This document shows, one piece after another, positions 59,318 through 64,000 of a stretch of DNA of 64,000 bases. The DNA lies in assembly GCA_022641835.1 (NCBI GenBank), contig CP048716.1, forward strand, positions 806,001 to 870,000. The letters run 5' to 3'. The position numbers and the translations under genes were made by a program. The notes under the pieces were generated by a model, which worked only from the letters and a program-made list of their open reading frames with translations, was not told the DNA's origin and did not search any database. The number at the start of each line of letters is the position of its first letter. The stretch's first letter is position 1. This stretch comes from Petasospora fabianii (lineage: Eukaryota > Ascomycota > Saccharomycetes > Phaffomycetales > Wickerhamomycetaceae).

Positions 59318-59659
59318 ATGGATAAACTGATACACTGTCTTGCCATGTTCGCCTCAATTGGTCTAATTAGCGTAGAGTCTGTTTCAGCTCGAGACCCTAT
59401 CTATAAAAGGATCTATCAATATTGTACCACTCACACTGTTATCTTGACACATCGTAACTTAAAGACATATGGTACCTTTCTCTCACAAAGTGGTCTGTGT
59501 TTCACAGTGGCCCACAGTGTACCACAGTTACAACTACCAATACGAAACAACACTACAACAAATGGGGTCCTTTTGCACCTGCGACTAAATGCTAAGCAGT
59601 GCATAACATGTGAGACTTTTGAACAACTCAAGGAAACGAGTGAGACAGTATCAAGTTGA
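59318..59659 (+). CDS. Doubtful small secreted-type ORF (113 aa)
   Basis: ATG-started frame of 113 codons. The first 24 residues look like a signal peptide (MDKLIHCLAMFASIGLISVE then SVSA), followed by a mature part with five Cys and one NNT/NTT sequon. A Lys-Arg pair in DPIYKRIYQYC could be a Kex2 site. Against it: codon use is unbiased (CGA, CTA, ATA, AGG) unlike neighbours, no homologue is recognised, and it lies in a repeat-containing intergenic region. It may be an orphan gene or chance. Confidence 0.22.
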   Translation: MDKLIHCLAMFASIGLISVESVSARDPIYKRIYQYCTTHTVILTHRNLKTYGTFLSQSGLCFTVAHSVPQLQLPIRNNTTTNGVLLHLRLNAKQCITCETFEQLKETSETVSS

Positions 59660-59930
59660 AACAAGGCTGATATGAGGCGTGCGTATGCACAAGCTTGGGG
59701 TTTTGCGAAATGAGGCACAGATTTTGGCTACTAGACAAATAAGGAAATCTCCACTGTTTTATGAGGTTTTGGGGGATAACTAAGTAAAGTGTTAGGTATT
59801 TCATAGTAGAGCTGTATGAAGAAAGAAGGAAAGAAGAAAGAGAGAGATTGAGACTTGTAATGATCTATGGAGCTTTGAAAGATACTGAGTATCAATGCTC
59901 ATCAACGTCCAGGCAGAACTGTAAAGACAA

Positions 59931-59974
59931 AGGGTCGCCAAAGGGTCGCCAAAGGGTCACCAAAAGGTCGCTAA
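59931..59974 (+). repeat. Tandem repeat, 4 x 11 bp (AGGGTCGCCAA)
   Basis: Two exact units, then AGGGTCACCAA and AAGGTCGCTAA. Each change preserves the GGTC core. Possibly a clustered factor site or a small minisatellite. Confidence 0.75.
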
Positions 59975-60219
59975 AATAGTCCGGCTAAAGCAAGATTTGA
60001 GGTTCATTGAAGGTTTGATCTTATCTAATTTAACAAAGCTCATCCCTTCATAACTTCCGGGTTCCGATAAACGCATCTAATCTATCAAAGGGGGATGATA
60101 CCAGTTGACAGGTTGGTTATCAGATAATAATGAAGTTAAATAGAATGCATCCCTTCCTTGACATTTAATTGTACGATATTATATACAGTTGAAGGAAGTT
60201 GTATTCTTGTAACGAAGTT

Positions 60220-60243
60220 TGAAACAGACATGGATGTGTTTCA
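60220..60243. promoter_or_regulatory. Inverted pair of pheromone-response-type elements
   Basis: TGAAACA (60220-60226) and its exact complement TGTTTCA (60237-60243), separated by 10 bases. TGAAACA is the Ste12 pheromone response element of yeasts. The pair lies about 850 bp before STE5, a pheromone-pathway gene. Distance makes the link uncertain. Confidence 0.45.
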
Positions 60244-61095
60244 TAGGCTATTCAGCCGAGGAAGAACTCAATAGTGTGGTACCACTTGGTGTTAAAAAGA
60301 AGTTTAGTGTTCTTAGAGAGTCTGAGTAGCATGACATAGAGGTATCACTAGGTAGAGGTATAAAGAAATAGAGGTATCAACTAGCACCACAAGAGCCAAC
60401 GATCATTATACTTAGCTTGTCTCCCAAAGTAAACGCAGTAAATGCTTAATGACTTGCATGTGTGAGTTGAGGCAAGAGTCAAGACTATTTCCACAGGACC
60501 TCAGACAAATACGCTAATGCATCAATGCACTAGGCTGGTTGATATAGAGCCACAGACGCAAGTTTCTCCAGTTGTTCAAGTTAATGTCACAAGCAGACTC
60601 GGTAACGTTCATCCTCGCACATCTTCTAATGGTGTCAATATATCAGCTTGGTTTAACTACAGATCAATCCTTATCTAGTACCACCTCTTAGATTAAATAT
60701 AACACTATATATAAACAAACTAAACCAAAAATGGCTGGCAACTCATAAGAAACTTTCTGGTGAACTCGTATTACCAGATTGGGCGATATGCATAAGCGTG
60801 CTTCACCGCGCTTCACTATGCATCCCCATGCATCTCCGTGCATATTAGCCAGATCGAGTTTCAATGAACAACTAAGAAATTAGCGGACAGCGGTGGCTCA
60901 CAGTTCAAATACTAAGAGTTCTTGGTACTGAGTGGTATAAAGGAATACGTTTGCCCCTTTTTTTTCCCTCCTGTGAGCTGCGTGTGGCCCTAGAAACGAC
61001 GCGCAGGTTGTATCCATCAAGGGTTCTATCATAAGGACAGACATAAACATATCTCTCTAACACTTCCCAAACACATTCAAAACATATAAGACACC

Positions 61096-63903
61096 ATGGA
61101 TTTTGACAAAAGACGCCGTCCGGCTTCACCACTTACACCTAACCAAAACAATTCTTATACTTCTCTCATCCATAAGTTCACACCCACCATCCCAGGAAGA
61201 ATGACAAAGAGATCAAAGATACCACCTCCACTTCAACTTGACCCATTGACACCTCCACCAACATTACGTAGACCAATTCATCCAACACAGCGTCTTAACA
61301 GCTCTCCATTGAACAATGAAGTTGACCTAGAAGGGTTTACCATGTCAATTGGTTCATTCAATGGTTCTTCAACTTCGTTAATGATGTCACTTGATTCTCC
61401 AACTCCATTCCAACAACCAAAGGCCAAGAGTAACTTTGTCAAAGAGATGTGTTGTATCTGTGAAGAGCCAATAACTACAAAGCTTACCAATGAGCGTACA
61501 TTGGGTCTTGATTGTGATCATAAATGTCATCATAATTGTTACTTAGTCTTGTTGAACAAAGATGATATGAATGATATAACCATCTGTTCTTTATGTGGAG
61601 TTAAGACACGACCAACTGATGAAGATATATTCCAAGACTTGTATTCACAGACTCTTATTCATGATGATACTCAGACACCAATCATAGAATCAGGTTTACT
61701 ATCACCTGTTGTTGTATCTGCCTTCAAGACAAACTTCTTTGAAGAGACATCAACACCATACACTCCACAGAATCAAATGACAAATAATCTTAACTCATGT
61801 GGGTTTTCACCAGTTGATAAGAAGAATGTTACTACTACCATTTCTACCCAATCAAGTATCTTTACACTTCGTTCATCATCAAAATCTGAAGTAACAACAC
61901 CACGTTGTTCAACTGATGACTTGATTGAACCTCATGTTTCAATTGTCTCTGAGTTTGCCAAACACTCTATTAATGATAACTTGAAGAGTTATAGAAGTAC
62001 TCATCTTCTCAATATCTATACAAATGAGGTTTTATCTGCCCATGTTACTGAATCTTCTCAAAAGGATAATGAACTCAAGTTTAAGATCCATGATAAAGTT
62101 ATCTCACATATAACATCAACCATACGTGATTCCAAAGGGGTCTCTTTCTCTAAACTTCCATACCTTCGAATGTTTGACTGTTTTGATATATCTCTTGATG
62201 GATCTGTATGGGAATATGTGTATGCATTCATCTTTGATGAGACATTGATCTTGATGAATGAAGAGCTTGATAGTGTCATTGGTACAGTGCTTCTAGGTGA
62301 GCATTACACCTCATGTTATAAGATTGATAATACAACACTTGTGATTTACTTCTCAAGTGCATCATTACCAGAATTACAAATCCATAGTCAAAATAAGATC
62401 TTATTGGATAAATGGGTTGAGTTCTTTGAGTATAAGTTGAGACAGAAACAGATGGTACCATTGGTGCAAATGACTACAAACACATGGGACTTGATTGATG
62501 ATGGTTCTCTTGAATTACCATCTGAGATTGTCAAGTTTAATGATTTAACATCAAGAGGATTGGATTTACCATTACAAGTGATGAAATCTGTAATGACTAT
62601 TCCAAAGAGATTACCATGTGTTGTCATTGCATGTGTTCCAGTTTACAATGACACAACACTTGACGATGAGGTTTACTCAAGACAGATTAAGAATGTCTTG
62701 AGATTAACTCTTGATCAATTAGAGCAATGTGATAAGTTTGGTCTTGTACTAATGGGGAGATCTGGACAAAACAAGCTTGATGAGTTAGAGACAACTTATT
62801 TCGGTATAACATCTGCTGATTGGTCACAATGGGATGATATAATTGATGATTTGAGAGTTTACAAAGGTTCAAAGAAGAATATGGGTTCCAAGATGGATTC
62901 AATGATTAAGTCTATCAATAAGCTATGTATGTTTTGGCCCGTTTTGGAGAAGAGACAGACTGTTAAGAAGTTGATGATGATACGTACTGGTGGTGTTGAA
63001 GAAGGTGATGCGGGCTTTGACTTCAAACCGGTGTTGATGAAAGGTTTCAGTATCCATGATATACTTATATCAGAGACTTATGATGAGTTTAGTGATAAAC
63101 TTGTATCATCTTTGGTACAAGTTGATGGTATGAGACAGTATCATCTTAGAAGGTTTGATGATTTCACCTCTTTCCAGAACTCGATCTCTTCATTGATTCA
63201 CAAGTTCAAGAGTGTTCTTATATCAAGTTTGGATATTGAAATGGACATTGAACTGTCTTCATATGTTTCATTTGGTGATGATGAAGACTATAACTCTGAT
63301 GACCACTGGCAACTGAAACTTAAAGACTTAGAGGATGGTCATTATACTAATACTTCATTTGACATCATCATTGATATTGAAAAGCTTCTCAAGAACTATG
63401 GACTTGTTAAGAATGAGTTTCATGATATTCCGATACTGAAGTATAAGTATACCATTGATGGTGATAAGTATCATGAAGGTAACTTCAGTATGAAGTTATG
63501 TGTTAATGAGGGTGTTAACACCATTATGTCACCATTGGATGCATCATCTACATCCAATGATACAAAAGAGGAGAAAACATTCATTGATATCCCATTATTA
63601 CCACCATTATCATCTTTTAAAGATTCCCTATTTGTTAAGAAACAAGTTGAATCACTTGTTATTGAGACATTAAGTAAACATGGAAGTATCCATGAACTTG
63701 TAACATGGATCTTTGGACTCATAAGAGGTTGTTCCACTACACATATTGATTTTTTCAAGAACTCAAGTTTTAATAAGTATAAGAATTTCAGTTGTTATGT
63801 TGAAGAACTTGTTAAGATGCTTAATAAGATCAAAAGTGATGAGACTAAGAGAAGGGATTTAGTGTATAAGTTAAGTATTGAAGAGGAGCTTGAATGGTTT
63901 TGA
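61096..63903 (+). CDS. STE5: Pheromone MAPK scaffold Ste5
   Basis: 935 aa (S. cerevisiae 917). Scaffold that binds G-beta-gamma (Ste4) and the kinases Ste11, Ste7 and Fus3. A basic N-terminus (DKRRRPASP; about 1-65) could be the membrane/nuclear-targeting PM region. The RING-H2 spans about 119-167: CCICEE, then CDHKCHHNC and CSLCGVK, very like Ste5 CAICEE...CNHKCHYNC...CPLC. The PH domain is about 355-455 (LRMFDCFDISLDGSVWEYVY onward), and a VWA-like Ste7-binding domain is about 520-790. An acidic Ser-rich stretch lies in between. ATG 61096 has a good leader. Being present and intact it implies a pheromone-responsive, mating-competent lineage. Confidence 0.92.
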   Translation: MDFDKRRRPASPLTPNQNNSYTSLIHKFTPTIPGRMTKRSKIPPPLQLDPLTPPPTLRRPIHPTQRLNSSPLNNEVDLEGFTMSIGSFNGSSTSLMMSLDSPTPFQQPKAKSNFVKEMCCICEEPITTKLTNERTLGLDCDHKCHHNCYLVLLNKDDMNDITICSLCGVKTRPTDEDIFQDLYSQTLIHDDTQTPIIESGLLSPVVVSAFKTNFFEETSTPYTPQNQMTNNLNSCGFSPVDKKNVTTTISTQSSIFTLRSSSKSEVTTPRCSTDDLIEPHVSIVSEFAKHSINDNLKSYRSTHLLNIYTNEVLSAHVTESSQKDNELKFKIHDKVISHITSTIRDSKGVSFSKLPYLRMFDCFDISLDGSVWEYVYAFIFDETLILMNEELDSVIGTVLLGEHYTSCYKIDNTTLVIYFSSASLPELQIHSQNKILLDKWVEFFEYKLRQKQMVPLVQMTTNTWDLIDDGSLELPSEIVKFNDLTSRGLDLPLQVMKSVMTIPKRLPCVVIACVPVYNDTTLDDEVYSRQIKNVLRLTLDQLEQCDKFGLVLMGRSGQNKLDELETTYFGITSADWSQWDDIIDDLRVYKGSKKNMGSKMDSMIKSINKLCMFWPVLEKRQTVKKLMMIRTGGVEEGDAGFDFKPVLMKGFSIHDILISETYDEFSDKLVSSLVQVDGMRQYHLRRFDDFTSFQNSISSLIHKFKSVLISSLDIEMDIELSSYVSFGDDEDYNSDDHWQLKLKDLEDGHYTNTSFDIIIDIEKLLKNYGLVKNEFHDIPILKYKYTIDGDKYHEGNFSMKLCVNEGVNTIMSPLDASSTSNDTKEEKTFIDIPLLPPLSSFKDSLFVKKQVESLVIETLSKHGSIHELVTWIFGLIRGCSTTHIDFFKNSSFNKYKNFSCYVEELVKMLNKIKSDETKRRDLVYKLSIEEELEWF

Positions 63904-64000
63904 TATATGATATGATATGATGATTATACAATTGTAGTAGTCCATCTATATATCTCTATCTATATATTTATATATCTATATGTCTATTAATATATCTCTA
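63904..64000. other. STE5 3' flank, TATC/AT-rich
   Basis: 97 bp of nearly pure A/T with TATATC and TATCTCTA units running to the right edge, including ATGATATGATATGATG just after the stop. No gene. Confidence 0.5.

Larger units (their letters stand above)
58530..61095. other. 2.6-kb intergenic region upstream of STE5
   Basis: The longest gap in the window. Contents: an inverted repeat CCTTAGC/GCTAAGG (58929-58961), a three-copy 32-bp degenerate repeat (59079-59173), an AT microsatellite (59175-59202), a doubtful small frame (59318-59659), four 11-bp tandem repeats (59931-59974), a pair of pheromone-response-type sites (60220-60243) and three ATGCAT hexamers with CCCC/CTCC spacers (60819-60842 region). 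No tRNA or snoRNA was recognised. A non-coding RNA of unknown family cannot be excluded. Confidence 0.5.

Noticed and set aside
60905-61132. Leftward frame overlapping the STE5 start
   Set aside because: GTG start, antisense to a confident gene, no homology.
1-64000. Transposons, LTR elements, virus-like fossils, CRISPR arrays, toxin-antitoxin pairs
   Set aside because: No integrase, reverse transcriptase, transposase, capsid or long terminal repeats were seen in any frame, and no regularly spaced repeat arrays.

Overview
The window is a stretch of budding-yeast (Saccharomycotina) nuclear chromosome. It carries about 37 protein genes, most with recognisable yeast orthologues, two tRNAs, two box C/D snoRNAs, short intergenic regions and no mobile element that I can see. 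It looks like neither Saccharomycetaceae nor a CUG-Ser yeast. There is an intronless tRNA with anticodon CAG that has leucine features (long variable arm, discriminator A). CTG codons also fall at conserved leucines in ILV1 and SEC31, so CUG reads as Leu. An eIF3f gene, lost in Saccharomyces cerevisiae, is present. Small genes are split by short introns with GTAAGT/GTATGT/GTAGGT donors and (T)ACTAAC-like branch sites.

Layout. 1-9.3 kb: GTB1 (5' end only, running off the left edge), IFH1 with a probable 5'-leader intron, a tiny Ser-rich surface-type protein, tRNA-Leu(CAG), spliced EMC6 and an NNF2/AcrB-like membrane protein. 9.6-24.4 kb: a spliced Zn2Cys6 regulator, tRNA-Asp, UTP13, four-exon COA4, SEC31, VPS41 and a TFIIE-beta-like protein. 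24.9-37.9 kb: MGM1, spliced RPB10, UTP17, MCD1/SCC1, an acidic orphan, a secreted subtilisin-like protease, a probable mitochondrial orphan and a Pho85-type cyclin. 38.5-53.9 kb: a YKR070W-like HAD protein, TSC13, SMD1, PRP38, an snR190-like snoRNA plus U14, LAS1, SPB4, DEG1, ILV1, eIF3f and an ADCK1-type kinase. 54-64 kb: an AT-rich repeat-bearing convergent interval, spliced FBP26, a beta-lactamase-fold hydrolase, 2.5 kb of mostly non-coding DNA and STE5.

Functional themes. Ribosome production is strongly represented: IFH1 (ribosomal-protein gene co-activator), UTP13 and UTP17 (small-subunit processome), U14 (18S processing), LAS1 and SPB4 (60S maturation) and RPB10 (shared polymerase subunit). 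PAC/RRPE-type elements sit upstream of UTP17 and SPB4. Membrane traffic and ER function are represented by SEC31, VPS41, EMC6, TSC13 and GTB1, and mitochondria by MGM1, COA4, the ADCK1-like kinase and ILV1.

Nothing here is a defence island, virus-like element or gene cluster of a new kind. The most useful new observations are: six spliced genes or leaders (one with four exons in 452 bp); the snR190-U14 pair; a Rap1-like 13-mer in the same orientation 99-169 bp upstream of five or six genes; a six-copy GCGCCA-type cluster with CRE sites before the HAD gene; Mcm1-type CArG boxes and a repeat-plus-hairpin locus in convergent (non-promoter) intervals.
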